Shown: positions 7,281 through 15,050, counted from the first letter of the stretch. The stretch: DNA of 18,495 bases from S012-113 sp965368405 (GCA_965368405.1 CBDUMS010000077.1:1-18495); one strand, 5' to 3'. The notes: generated by a model from the letters alone, not told the origin. Numbers and translations are program-made.

Positions 7281-8990
7281 CTAGATATTAAATAACATTT
7301 TTTCCTGAATATCCTTAAATAAGCTTTTATCGATGATTTCACCATCTTTCATCATAACTACCTGATCGCATTTCGTTGCTATCTCACTATGATTACTCAT
7401 TACTACAAGCGTCCATGGATTATCTTTATTAATCAAATAGTCCATGATTGTATTTCGCTCGCCCGGATTAAGTTTGTTGAGATAGTCGCTTACCAGAAGC
7501 AGGCGTGAACTACATACGATACTCCTTGCCAGGATAATTTTAGTTACTATACTCTCCGGCATATTTTTACCGTCGGGATCTAAAATAGTTTCAAAACCAT
7601 CGGGTAATTCCTGAATGAACTCTAATAGGAATATCTTGCGGGCCGCATCCATAACGTTTTCGATAGAAATATTTGGCCTCCCTAGTGTAATGTTTTCGAT
7701 AATCGATCCATTAAATATTTTTTCCTCGTGGAGGCTATCCCCAATATAACTTCTAAGGTGCTCCAGATCGAGATTGCTTACAGGAATGCCGTTATAATTA
7801 ACATTGCCCTCAAAGTTCAGGTAAATTCCAGCGATAATTTTCATTAAAGTAGACTTGCCCGCATTGGTGTACCCCGAAATACAGACACTAGATCCAGCTG
7901 GAATACTTAGGTTTATATCCTTAAGGACCTTTGTTTTTCCATCAGGGAATCCAAAGGAAAGGTTATGAATGTCAATAGCCATACCTTTTTCTGAATTAGC
8001 ATAATCTTCCTTGATGCCATCCTTTTTCTCTAGCGGTAAATCTGTTACAAATCCCATTTTTTCGAGAGAGGTAATTACATCATAGATTGTTTCCATACTT
8101 AGGATGAGCTTCTCTACAGAATTCATAATTAAGAGTATGATAATTTCCGCCGCTACGAACTGACCCAAATTTATCTGCTGATCGATTACCAGAATACTAC
8201 CCAGGATGATAAGGCCGGCAGTAACCACCACCTTAAACCCAACCATATTAATAAACTGGATCACCAAAATTCTAAAATGTTGCTTTCGGGCCTTTAGGTA
8301 ATTGCTAACCAACCCATCTGTTTTATCTAATGGCAGTGTAGTATTGCCTGCTAACTTAAAGGTGCCCATGTTTCGGCCCATCTCTTCGAGCCAGTGGGCA
8401 ACCTCGTATTTGTACTTCGACTCGGTTAAGGAAGTATTTAATCCTTTTACCCCTGTTAGGCTGAAAATTAGATATACGAGAACAACCAGTACCAACCCGA
8501 ACATGATGAAGTACGGATGATATAGTGATAGCAAGAATAGACCAAAGATTACCTGTAAGGTTGCCGATGAAAAATCTATAAGAATCTTTGGTAAGCCTTT
8601 TTGCACCGATAGGGTATCAAAAAACCTGTTCATTAGCTCCGGAACATAGTATTTATTTACCGCCTCCATTTTAATTCTTGGAATACGATAAGCGAACTCA
8701 AAAGAAGCTTTAGTAAAGATTCGTTGTTGAATTTTCTCTGTAATGGTAAGCTGTACAATTTGTAACGCACCTGTAATGGCTACCCCGAGGATAACAAAAA
8801 CAACCAGTACCACCCAGGATGTGGCCAGCTGACCACCCATTATAATATTTACAATAGCCTGAATACCTAATGGCAACGATAAATAAAGTAGACCATTAAA
8901 GATCGCATAGAAATAGATATAGAAAATATCTTTCGTATCTGGTGCGAGCAGCGCAAAAAACCGCTTAATGGGAGTAATTTTCTCTTCCAT
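7281..8990 (-). CDS. ABC transporter, fused permease/ATPase with degenerate nucleotide-binding domain
   Basis: A 569-residue half-transporter of exporter type. The transmembrane domain (about residues 20-310, several hydrophobic helices) precedes an ATP-binding domain (about 338-560). There is no N-terminal C39 peptidase domain. Walker A is intact in its essential part (GYTNAGKST, 373-381) and the H-loop histidine is present (H534 in MSNHSEI). Other catalytic motifs are changed. The LSGGQ signature position reads MPESI (477-481, before VTKIILARSI). The Walker B/catalytic Asp-Glu pair reads Ser-Asp (LLLVSD, 497-502). The Q-loop glutamine is His421 (IGDSLHEEKIF). The D-loop SALD is NKLN. ATP binding is therefore plausible but normal hydrolysis is doubtful. 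I believe related Bacteroidota proteins in similar operons also have weak signature motifs, so this may be a family trait rather than decay; the frame is intact and length normal. It lies 2 bases after tetR and 2 before the adaptor gene. Confidence 0.9.
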   Translation of the reverse strand: MEEKITPIKRFFALLAPDTKDIFYIYFYAIFNGLLYLSLPLGIQAIVNIIMGGQLATSWVVLVVFVILGVAITGALQIVQLTITEKIQQRIFTKASFEFAYRIPRIKMEAVNKYYVPELMNRFFDTLSVQKGLPKILIDFSSATLQVIFGLFLLSLYHPYFIMFGLVLVVLVYLIFSLTGVKGLNTSLTESKYKYEVAHWLEEMGRNMGTFKLAGNTTLPLDKTDGLVSNYLKARKQHFRILVIQFINMVGFKVVVTAGLIILGSILVIDQQINLGQFVAAEIIILLIMNSVEKLILSMETIYDVITSLEKMGFVTDLPLEKKDGIKEDYANSEKGMAIDIHNLSFGFPDGKTKVLKDINLSIPAGSSVCISGYTNAGKSTLMKIIAGIYLNFEGNVNYNGIPVSNLDLEHLRSYIGDSLHEEKIFNGSIIENITLGRPNISIENVMDAARKIFLLEFIQELPDGFETILDPDGKNMPESIVTKIILARSIVCSSRLLLVSDYLNKLNPGERNTIMDYLINKDNPWTLVVMSNHSEIATKCDQVVMMKDGEIIDKSLFKDIQEKMLFNI

Positions 8991-8992
8991 CT

Positions 8993-9676
8993 CTATTTTT
9001 TTATAGTATTTAGAACAAGGTTAACAATGAACTCACAGAGCGCCGACTTATCGTCCTTAACATCTGAAAGTTGTGGATAGTGAGCTGCCAAAAACTGTTG
9101 CTGATTAATAGATTCAATGGCTACAGACGCCATGGAATGATTATAGGGATATTTGGGGTTTACATCGGCTATTGCCAATGCCAGCCGCTCAACTACCCTT
9201 TTATAATTAGAAAACAGGCCGCTGCCATTTTCCACTACTGCATCTTTAGTATAATAAGCCTTTGGTGATTCATTAACAACAATATTATGCAGTGGCCGCA
9301 GGTTCATTTGCTCATGAGTAATATCTACCTCCAGCGGGTTACAAATGGTATTAAGCAGTTTTTCTAAGCGATCTTCGCTATTGGTTATATTCGAAGAATT
9401 CAGTACTAATTCATACTCTAACCATCCCCAGTACCAGGAAATAAGATATACCAATAGCTTATGCTTGTTCTCGAAATATCGGTATATAGTGCTCTCTGTG
9501 GTATTAAGTCTTGTGGCCAACTTTTTAAAAGTGAAGGCATCGATCCCCATATCGTGGATCATTAAATTGCCTTCGCGTATAATAGACCTACCCAACTCCG
9601 ATGAATCGGGGTCCTTAATATAGGTCTTTTCATTGACCTGAATTCTTATATGTTGCAAGAGCTCTCTCATAGGCAT
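8993..9676 (-). CDS. TetR/AcrR-family regulator of the exporter operon
   Basis: A 227-residue one-component regulator. The DNA-binding domain is at about residues 28-78, with the helix-turn-helix FTFKKLATRLNTTESTIYRYFENKHKLL (about 48-75), matching the TetR pattern of a tyrosine-rich recognition helix (TIYRYF). The C-terminal half is helical and divergent, as expected for a ligand-binding domain. Residues 1-27 form a longer than usual N-terminal extension; the alternative start at Met3 (9670) would change little. It is the first gene of the operon, 2 bases from the ABC gene, and the 166 bp upstream holds a palindrome and repeats that are good operator candidates, so autoregulation of the whole exporter is likely. 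The inducer is unknown. Confidence 0.9.
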   Translation of the reverse strand: MPMRELLQHIRIQVNEKTYIKDPDSSELGRSIIREGNLMIHDMGIDAFTFKKLATRLNTTESTIYRYFENKHKLLVYLISWYWGWLEYELVLNSSNITNSEDRLEKLLNTICNPLEVDITHEQMNLRPLHNIVVNESPKAYYTKDAVVENGSGLFSNYKRVVERLALAIADVNPKYPYNHSMASVAIESINQQQFLAAHYPQLSDVKDDKSALCEFIVNLVLNTIKK

Positions 9677-9693
9677 ATTTTTCTCTTACAACG

Positions 9694-9724
9694 AATACTA
9701 TCGAAATAAAGTTTCATTACTATC
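9694..9724. repeat. Two extra copies of the putative TetR half-site
   Basis: ATACTATC (9695-9702) and TTACTATC (9717-9724) repeat the right half of the palindrome at 9753-9765, which continues as TTACTATC at 9759-9766. Start-to-start distances are 22 and 42 bases, close to two and four helical turns, so all three would lie on one DNA face. They are downstream of the proposed promoter, within the tetR leader. Confidence 0.4.
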
Positions 9725-9744
9725 TTTTTTATTTGCTTTATTCG

Positions 9745-9777
9745 CTAATATAATAGTATTACTATCATTTTATTCAA
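9745..9777 (-). promoter_or_regulatory. Candidate promoter of the exporter operon
   Basis: On the minus strand a TTG (complement of 9775-9777, within TTTG) is followed after 22 bases by TATATTAG (complement of 9745-9752), matching the Bacteroidota -7 consensus TAnnTTTG at all but one defined position. The palindrome 9753-9765 sits directly against the -7 element. The predicted leader is about 60 bases. The consensus is permissive in AT-rich DNA. Confidence 0.4.
9753..9765. promoter_or_regulatory. Palindromic candidate TetR operator
   Basis: ATAGTATTACTAT is a perfect inverted repeat with 6-base arms (ATAGTA/TACTAT) around a single central T. It is placed between the putative -33 and -7 elements of the tetR-led operon, a position where a bound repressor would block transcription. 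It is short for a TetR site, so flanking bases may contribute. The right half-site recurs at 9717 and, with one change, at 9695. Confidence 0.5.
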
Positions 9778-9842
9778 ATATGGTTCGTACGTCACACTAA
9801 GCCTGTTAAATATGCCTATACGGTTAAACTTGATGCCAGTCG

Positions 9843-11303
9843 CTACTGTTCTGGCATGATGGAACTAAAGAAGTCCTGAAACCTGAAACTCGATTCCAGC
9901 ATCTTTTTATCCAGCAGCGAGAATTCTGCCAGTACATGAAGGAGATACTCCATGTGCAGGGTTTTCTCTTCATTCGCCAGGTTTTTATCGATGGCTTGTG
10001 GCAGCCCCTTAATCTGTTTCAGTTGCGCAACATAATCCTTTTCCGAGGCATCATTTAAGAGGTCAAGCTCATTCCCTTTTTCGAAATAGCTCATCACCCC
10101 TACATACTTATTACGAATCTCAGGATGATTTTTATCGCGCATATGTGCAAAATCGGGGAAATAATCCGGTGCTAGAGAACGGATGGCTTCAGCAATTAGG
10201 CGATGTGCCACATTTACGGCACCTTCCTGCTCACCCTCGTACACCATTTCTATCTTACCAACTATTGCCGGTATGGTAGATTGAAGGTCACCAATTCTGG
10301 CCGTTCCTGTTTTCTCGCCATTAATAAGCATTCTGCGCTCAACAGCACTTACCACAGTTTCATAGGCTGAGATCGGGAGTCGTGCAGAAACCCCACTCTT
10401 TTCGTCGATATACTCGTTATCGCGAGCCTCCACAGCAATTTGCTCGATGAGTCGCTCGATTAATTCCGGGACCTTAATAGCAGATTGTTGAAAAGGCGAC
10501 AAGTTCACCTCTTGTTTAGTGATAGCGCGTCCGATTTCTATGGTAGCCGGATAATGCGTGAAGATCTGGCTTTGAATTCTATCCTTGAGTGGCGTAATAA
10601 TGGATCCGCGATTTGTATAATCCTCTGGGTTTGCTGTAAAAACGAATTGCACATCAAGAGGGAACCTAAATTTAAAGCCCCGAATCTGAATATCACCTTC
10701 CTGAAGGATATTAAACAGCGCAACCTGGATACGGGGTTGCAAATCGGGGAGTTCGTTAATCACGAAAATACCTCGGTTAGAGCGGGGAATAATTCCGAAA
10801 TGAATTACACCCTCATCGGAATAGCTTAATCTTAGGTTTGCGGCCTTAATAGGATCTATATCGCCAATTAAATCGGCAATATTCACATCTGGTGTTGCCA
10901 GCTTTTCCGCGTAACGTTCGTTGCGATGCACCCAGGCGATAGGTGTTTTATCGCCCAGCTCATCGATTAATTCTTTCGAGCGATACGAGAGGGGCGCCAA
11001 AGGGTCGTCGTTAATTTCTGAACCGGCAATTATTGGCATGTATTCATCGAGTAGCTGCACCATTTGGCGCGCCATCCTGGTTTTGGCTTGTCCGCGTAAA
11101 CCAAGAAAGTTTATATTATGTCCGGAGAGAATAGCCCGTTCGAGCTGTGGCACAACCGAATCTTCGTAGCCAATGATATTCTCAAAAATTGGTTTGCCGT
11201 CGATTAGCTTGCGTTCCAGATTCTGGCGCATCTCTTCTTTTACCGTACGGCTTTGATAACCCGATTTCTTGAGTTCGCCTAACGTTTTTATATCCGTATT
11301 CAT
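9843..11303 (-). CDS. Magnesium-chelatase-like/MoxR-type AAA+ ATPase
   Basis: A 486-residue AAA+ ATPase resembling the ChlI/BchI subunit of magnesium chelatase, in the broad MoxR-type group that works with VWA partners as a remodelling machine. Walker A is GLRGQAKT (68-75), with Ala where the usual motif has Gly before Lys. Walker B is FVINELPDL, with N183-E184 instead of Asp-Glu. Sensor 1 is in FVFTANPEDYTNRG (N225) and an arginine-finger candidate is R242 in TPLKDR. The C-terminal part is a helical lid and an extension to residue 486. I recall the GLRGQAKTR and NELPDL forms as characteristic of this clade, so they are not decay. The start overlaps the VWA gene's stop by ATGA (11300-11303), so it is the second gene of a two-gene operon. 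No chlorophyll or cobalamin gene is present; the true substrate is unknown. Confidence 0.88.
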   Translation of the reverse strand: MNTDIKTLGELKKSGYQSRTVKEEMRQNLERKLIDGKPIFENIIGYEDSVVPQLERAILSGHNINFLGLRGQAKTRMARQMVQLLDEYMPIIAGSEINDDPLAPLSYRSKELIDELGDKTPIAWVHRNERYAEKLATPDVNIADLIGDIDPIKAANLRLSYSDEGVIHFGIIPRSNRGIFVINELPDLQPRIQVALFNILQEGDIQIRGFKFRFPLDVQFVFTANPEDYTNRGSIITPLKDRIQSQIFTHYPATIEIGRAITKQEVNLSPFQQSAIKVPELIERLIEQIAVEARDNEYIDEKSGVSARLPISAYETVVSAVERRMLINGEKTGTARIGDLQSTIPAIVGKIEMVYEGEQEGAVNVAHRLIAEAIRSLAPDYFPDFAHMRDKNHPEIRNKYVGVMSYFEKGNELDLLNDASEKDYVAQLKQIKGLPQAIDKNLANEEKTLHMEYLLHVLAEFSLLDKKMLESSFRFQDFFSSIMPEQ

Positions 11304-12391
11304 ATTCTTTTTCGCTTGTTCTGTTCGTAATCGGCAAAGACAAAATCACCCAGCCCTTGCAAGCTGGCGTAAAATGCTTTTCCTTTATTTGCTTCTGTAA
11401 AATCTTCTACAAATGCCTTCAAGTAAGGGTCGCGGGCAATCATAAATGTGGTAATAGGGATATGCAATTTGCGACATTGAACTCCCAGATTAATGGTTTT
11501 ATTAATAATGCGCGGATCGTGGCCGGCACTATTTTGATAGTATGTACCGTCTTTTTGCTTTAAACATGTAGGCTTTCCGTCGGTTATCATAAAGATTTGC
11601 TTATTGGGCGTTTTACGCCGGTGCAGTAAATCCATGGCTAACTCAAGGCCTGCAACAGTGTTGGTATGATATGGGCCTACTTGCAAATACGGCAAGTCCT
11701 TAATTTTTACTTGCCAGGCATCGTTGCCAAAAACCACAATATCGAGGGTATCTTTGGGGTATTTCGTAGTGATTAATTCGGCCAAAGCCATGGCCACTTT
11801 CTTGGCTGGGGTAATCCGGTCTTCGCCATATAAAATCATAGAGTGCGAAATATCGATCATTAGCACCGTGGCCATCTGACTTTTATATTCCTGCTCTACA
11901 ATTTCTAAATCTTGCTCCGTAAGATCGAAGCCATCGAGCCCGGTTCTAATCTGACTATTCTTAAAACTTGCTGTAAAATCGATCTGACTGGGGCTATCGC
12001 CAAACTGAAAAGGTCTGCGATCTGAGGTTAACTCATCGCTGGTGCCGGTACCTTTAGAGCGATGCTGCCCACTACCGCCACGTTTTAGGTTTCCAAAGAT
12101 CTGATCTAGCGATCGCTTGCGAATTACTTTTTCGGTCTTGGCCGAAAGCCCTCCACCATTACCCTCTGCTTTTACGTAGTCCGATTTTTCGAGATCGCGG
12201 CGAAAATCTTCGAGCGTATAATCGGGTGTGGTGAGCTTATGTTCTTTATCCAGGATCTCCATCCAGCGGAATGTCTCATCTACATCGCCTGAAGCATGAA
12301 CGATTAACTCGAGAAAGATTTCGAGAAGCCGCTCGAAGGGGGTGCGGTCATCGACCGGAGGTACGTATTTCGAAAACTGAAATCCTATCAT
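11300..12391 (-). CDS. VWA-domain protein, partner of the AAA+ ATPase
   Basis: A 363-residue cytoplasmic protein (no signal peptide or membrane span) with a charged N-terminal region of about 170 residues and a C-terminal von Willebrand A domain. The metal-ion-dependent adhesion site is complete: DISHS (D180, S182, S184), a threonine in YHTNTVAG (T243 or T245) and D271 in MITDGKPT. The linker around 75-120 is Gly/Lys/Ser-rich (KRGGSGQHRSKGTGTS) and probably flexible, similar to the acidic or basic linkers that join domains in ChlD-like proteins. The downstream ATPase gene overlaps by ATGA, and such pairs are the recognised pattern of MoxR-VWA systems, in which the VWA protein acts as the target adaptor. 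Function in this organism is unknown. Confidence 0.88.
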   Translation of the reverse strand: MIGFQFSKYVPPVDDRTPFERLLEIFLELIVHASGDVDETFRWMEILDKEHKLTTPDYTLEDFRRDLEKSDYVKAEGNGGGLSAKTEKVIRKRSLDQIFGNLKRGGSGQHRSKGTGTSDELTSDRRPFQFGDSPSQIDFTASFKNSQIRTGLDGFDLTEQDLEIVEQEYKSQMATVLMIDISHSMILYGEDRITPAKKVAMALAELITTKYPKDTLDIVVFGNDAWQVKIKDLPYLQVGPYHTNTVAGLELAMDLLHRRKTPNKQIFMITDGKPTCLKQKDGTYYQNSAGHDPRIINKTINLGVQCRKLHIPITTFMIARDPYLKAFVEDFTEANKGKAFYASLQGLGDFVFADYEQNKRKRI

Positions 12392-12402
12392 AGTATGCTT
12401 AA

Positions 12403-12410
12403 CAAATATA
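12403..12410 (-). promoter_or_regulatory. Candidate -7 element for the VWA-AAA+ operon
   Basis: The complement reads TATATTTG, an exact TAnnTTTG. It lies in the 61-base gap after the metallophosphatase gene, 11 bases before the VWA ATG, so the leader would be only a few bases. The -33 region reads TTT rather than TTG. It may allow the VWA-AAA+ pair to be transcribed apart from the upstream gene. Confidence 0.35.
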
Positions 12411-12452
12411 GGCTTTGGATAGTTTAAGAAAACCTAAAATATACGCGCCAAA

Positions 12453-13478
12453 TTATTTCTTTTGCGACGCCTGAAAATTGAGTGTATCGCCACCTAAAGG
12501 AATTTGCCCTTGTTCATTTAGAATACCATCCATTCTTAAGTGGGTAATAACAGGCTTTTCAGCCATTCTCACCACTGTAATATGATCGAATGCTGCAAGA
12601 TCGTCTGGCGATTGAAATCCACCTGTAGTGCCCAGTATCATGTAATCCTGATTATTCTTTTGCTGGTACGAAAAGGAGTGTTCATGCCCATTAATAACAG
12701 TGTAATTCCGGTCTGCCAATTTTGCCTCGAGCAAACGAAGGCCCTTGTCATCGTCACGAGTCCAGACCGGCTTATGCATGAGGAGGAAAGTCCAGCGTAC
12801 ATCAGGGTACTGATCCAGAATTTCAGAAAAATAAGCGATCTGATCTTCGGAGATGGCCCCGGTTCTTCTTTCTGGCATATGATAGTATCGGGTGGTATCG
12901 AAATCACCTTCAATTTCACCATAAATTATTTTCATTGCCGCAGCACGATTTTGGTCAATCTGTAGCATAGTTTCCGTATCGAAATCTTCTGAGTCGAGCA
13001 TGAGAAAGAGTACATCTTCGTAAACAAAATGATAATAAAGTACCCCGAATCGTTGTTTCCAAAAGTCCTGCATTACTGCATTCGACAAATCGTGGTTGCC
13101 TCCAAGGTAGAAAAATGGCATGGTTAGCTTATTGGCCCGTGAGGAAAAACTATCCCACTCCTGTTCCAGTTGCGCTAAATCTTTAGTACCTCCTTCTATG
13201 AGGTCGCCGACACTCAGCACAAAACTGGGTTCCAACCGATTCATTTGCTCTACGGCGACACTAAATATTCCTGGTCGTTCGCCACCGGTTAAATCGGCGA
13301 TAATACCGAAGGTGAAATCTTCCTCCCCTACCTCGAACGACTCACTATTCCATGGCCGCTTGTCATTCTCAACAGTATGCTTAAAGGCTATCTCCTTAGT
13401 CTTCAATTCCTCTGTTTGCTCATTACAACTCAGGATAAAAATTATACCGAAAAGGAATATTGCTACAAACTTGCTCAT
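12453..13478 (-). CDS. Predicted lipoprotein metallophosphatase (calcineurin-like)
   Basis: A 341-residue metallophosphoesterase. The N-terminus is a lipoprotein signal with lipobox ILSC, so the mature protein would be anchored at C18. The family motifs occur in order: D62-L-T (usually DxH, so the first-motif His is Thr), SVGDLIEGG (D92), GGNHD (127-131 region, N128 and H129), MHKPVW (H235) and NGHEHSF (264-267). Two-metal phosphoesterase activity is therefore plausible, on a periplasmic or surface substrate that cannot be named. The first-motif change would affect one metal ligand; the segment ADLTGGERPG reads like a conserved family variant, not random damage. The gene diverges from a secreted cyclophilin across 95 bp and is followed after 61 bases by the VWA gene in the same direction. 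Confidence 0.88.
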   Translation of the reverse strand: MSKFVAIFLFGIIFILSCNEQTEELKTKEIAFKHTVENDKRPWNSESFEVGEEDFTFGIIADLTGGERPGIFSVAVEQMNRLEPSFVLSVGDLIEGGTKDLAQLEQEWDSFSSRANKLTMPFFYLGGNHDLSNAVMQDFWKQRFGVLYYHFVYEDVLFLMLDSEDFDTETMLQIDQNRAAAMKIIYGEIEGDFDTTRYYHMPERRTGAISEDQIAYFSEILDQYPDVRWTFLLMHKPVWTRDDDKGLRLLEAKLADRNYTVINGHEHSFSYQQKNNQDYMILGTTGGFQSPDDLAAFDHITVVRMAEKPVITHLRMDGILNEQGQIPLGGDTLNFQASQKK

Positions 13479-13573
13479 GGATGAAAGGTTAGATTGATCG
13501 ATAAAAATACATTTTTGGCAGAAAATGTTATTACTTTAATTGCTTGAAAACCAAATACAGTGTAAAAAACTAC

Positions 13574-14143
13574 ATGAAAGCACTCATAATTCTTTTATCG
13601 TTACTCACGGCTGCAAATCTAGCTCCAGCACAATCTATCGTAAACTGTACAATCGCAACTGAATTTGGCGATATTGAAGTTGAACTCTATGCCGATAAAG
13701 CACCTGTAACCGTAGCAAATTTCCTGCGCTATGTAGATGCCGGTTTATATAAAAACAGCAGTTTTTATCGGGTAACAACTGCAGCGAACGAAGCTACGCG
13801 TGAGGTAAAAATAGAGGTGATCCAGGGGGGTAATATTCCTGAAGGCAGTGCTTTTAACCCGATTACGATTGAAACTACCGATAAGACCGGCATAAAACAC
13901 CTCGATGGTAGTATTTCCATGGCTCGTGGCAAACCCAATAGTGCCACCAGCAGTTTTTTTATCTGTATCAACGACCAGCCTGAACTTGATTTTAAGGGTA
14001 AACGTAATCCCGATGGCCAGGGCTTTGCGGCCTTTGGCAGGGTTATCAAGGGTATGGACATCGTGCGAAAAATTCAGTCAGGTGAAAACGAAAAGCAATA
14101 CCTTACCGAGCGGGTAACGATTAATAATATCGCAAGGAAGTGA
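13574..14143 (+). CDS. Secreted cyclophilin-type peptidyl-prolyl isomerase
   Basis: A 189-residue protein that would catalyse proline cis-trans isomerisation during protein folding outside the cytoplasm. I choose the ATG at 13574 because it begins a clean signal peptide (MKALIILLSLLTAANLAPAQ); an upstream in-frame TTG at 13544 would add ten polar residues before it. The cyclophilin fold is evident: TEFGDIEVELYADKAPVTVANF, FYRV with the catalytic Arg (R66), VIQGGN (Q84), GSISMARG, SSFFICIND and GFAAFGRVIKGMDIV. Relative to human CypA the position of Q111 is Ser127 and that of F60 is Glu81, so the binding pocket is altered and the activity may be weak. An insert around TTAANEATREVKIEV follows FYRV. 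The next gene starts 17 bases later. Confidence 0.92.
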   Translation: MKALIILLSLLTAANLAPAQSIVNCTIATEFGDIEVELYADKAPVTVANFLRYVDAGLYKNSSFYRVTTAANEATREVKIEVIQGGNIPEGSAFNPITIETTDKTGIKHLDGSISMARGKPNSATSSFFICINDQPELDFKGKRNPDGQGFAAFGRVIKGMDIVRKIQSGENEKQYLTERVTINNIARK

Positions 14144-14160
14144 TAATTACATAACTAAGC

Positions 14161-14931
14161 GTGGCGCCAAATACTCTAGATATTGCAGTATCCATTTTAC
14201 TAATAAATTTAACGCGCTATTTCTTTTTAGCTGCTCCTGCTTTTCTTGTATTCTATATATTCTTTAAGCGAAAATGGGCTTTTAAAAAAATTCAGTTGGC
14301 CTTTCCGGCGCAAGGCGATTATCTGCGTGAAATTGGCTATTCTATGCTCACCATATTAATTTTTGTGGGCATTGGTTTGATTGCCTTTGCCACCCCGATG
14401 CGCCATTATAATTTACGCTATGATACTATCGCGGAATATGGCTGGGCGTATTGGGCACTCAGTATAGTTCTTATGATATTCCTGCACGATACCTATTTCT
14501 ACTGGGTGCACCGGCTGATGCATCATCCAAAATTATTCAGGATTTTTCATAAGGTGCACCATCAATCTACCAATCCATCGCCTTGGGCAGCCTATTCCTT
14601 TCAACCGCTGGAGGGCGTTGTGGAGGCAGCAATAATTTTCCCGATTATATTTCTTATTCCGTTTCATAAAACAGCCTTGCTTGCCTTTTTAGTCTTTATG
14701 ATGGCCTATAATGTTTACGGACACCTCGGGTATGAAATTTTTCCGAAAGGATTTTACAATCACCCTATTGGCCGCTGGCTCAATACATCGGTCAATCATA
14801 ACCAGCATCATAAATATGTTAAGGGAAACTTCGGCCTCTACTTCCTATTCTGGGATCGTTGGCTAGGCACAATTCGTGAAGACTACAATGTAGAGTATAG
14901 TGAAGTAGATGGGCGTAGAAGTCAGAAATAG
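14161..14931 (+). CDS. Fatty acid hydroxylase/sterol desaturase family membrane protein
   Basis: A 256-residue integral membrane di-iron oxygenase family member, probably hydroxylating or desaturating a lipid. Histidine clusters are complete: H109 and H117 (HDTYFYWVHRLMHH, with H121 and H122), H130/H133/H134 (HKVHHQS), H188 (YGHLGYEIFP) and H213/H216/H217 (NHNQHHKY), followed by the usual FLFWDRWLGT. Hydrophobic segments at about 10-35, 60-80, 98-113 and 153-185 fit the four-helix family fold. The start is GTG at 14161: an in-frame TAA lies at 14152-14154, no ATG intervenes, and the next internal Met would remove the first helix. It follows the cyclophilin gene by 17 bases and is likely co-transcribed. 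The lipid substrate is unknown. Confidence 0.93.
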   Translation: MAPNTLDIAVSILLINLTRYFFLAAPAFLVFYIFFKRKWAFKKIQLAFPAQGDYLREIGYSMLTILIFVGIGLIAFATPMRHYNLRYDTIAEYGWAYWALSIVLMIFLHDTYFYWVHRLMHHPKLFRIFHKVHHQSTNPSPWAAYSFQPLEGVVEAAIIFPIIFLIPFHKTALLAFLVFMMAYNVYGHLGYEIFPKGFYNHPIGRWLNTSVNHNQHHKYVKGNFGLYFLFWDRWLGTIREDYNVEYSEVDGRRSQK

Positions 14932-15050
14932 CTGCTGCTAAAAGAGCTGGACGGGCCGTAAATAATGGCACAGATGTATAAACAACGCTTATGTATTTCA
15001 TAATAAACTTAAATTTTTATTAATGAAAAACAGTGATCATTTTTGCACGT

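Noticed and set aside
9843..12391. A true magnesium chelatase for chlorophyll synthesis
   Set aside because: The large H-type subunit and all other tetrapyrrole genes are absent here, and the ATPase shows the Walker variants of the non-chlorophyll clade.
12540..12965. Plus-strand open frame of 141 codons opposite the metallophosphatase gene
   Set aside because: It lies wholly antisense to a gene with clear family motifs, its composition is not protein-like, and no independent start signal is seen.
13544..13573. TTG start extending the cyclophilin by ten residues
   Set aside because: The extension places polar residues before a clean signal peptide that begins at the ATG at 13574.
15038..15045. 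CATTTTTG as a -7 promoter element for the small two-TM gene
   Set aside because: It ends only five bases before the ATG, leaving essentially no leader, and no -33 TTG is present at the right distance.
15033..15050. GTG start for the small two-TM protein
   Set aside because: The ATG six codons later is the stronger start and gives a normal polar N-terminus.
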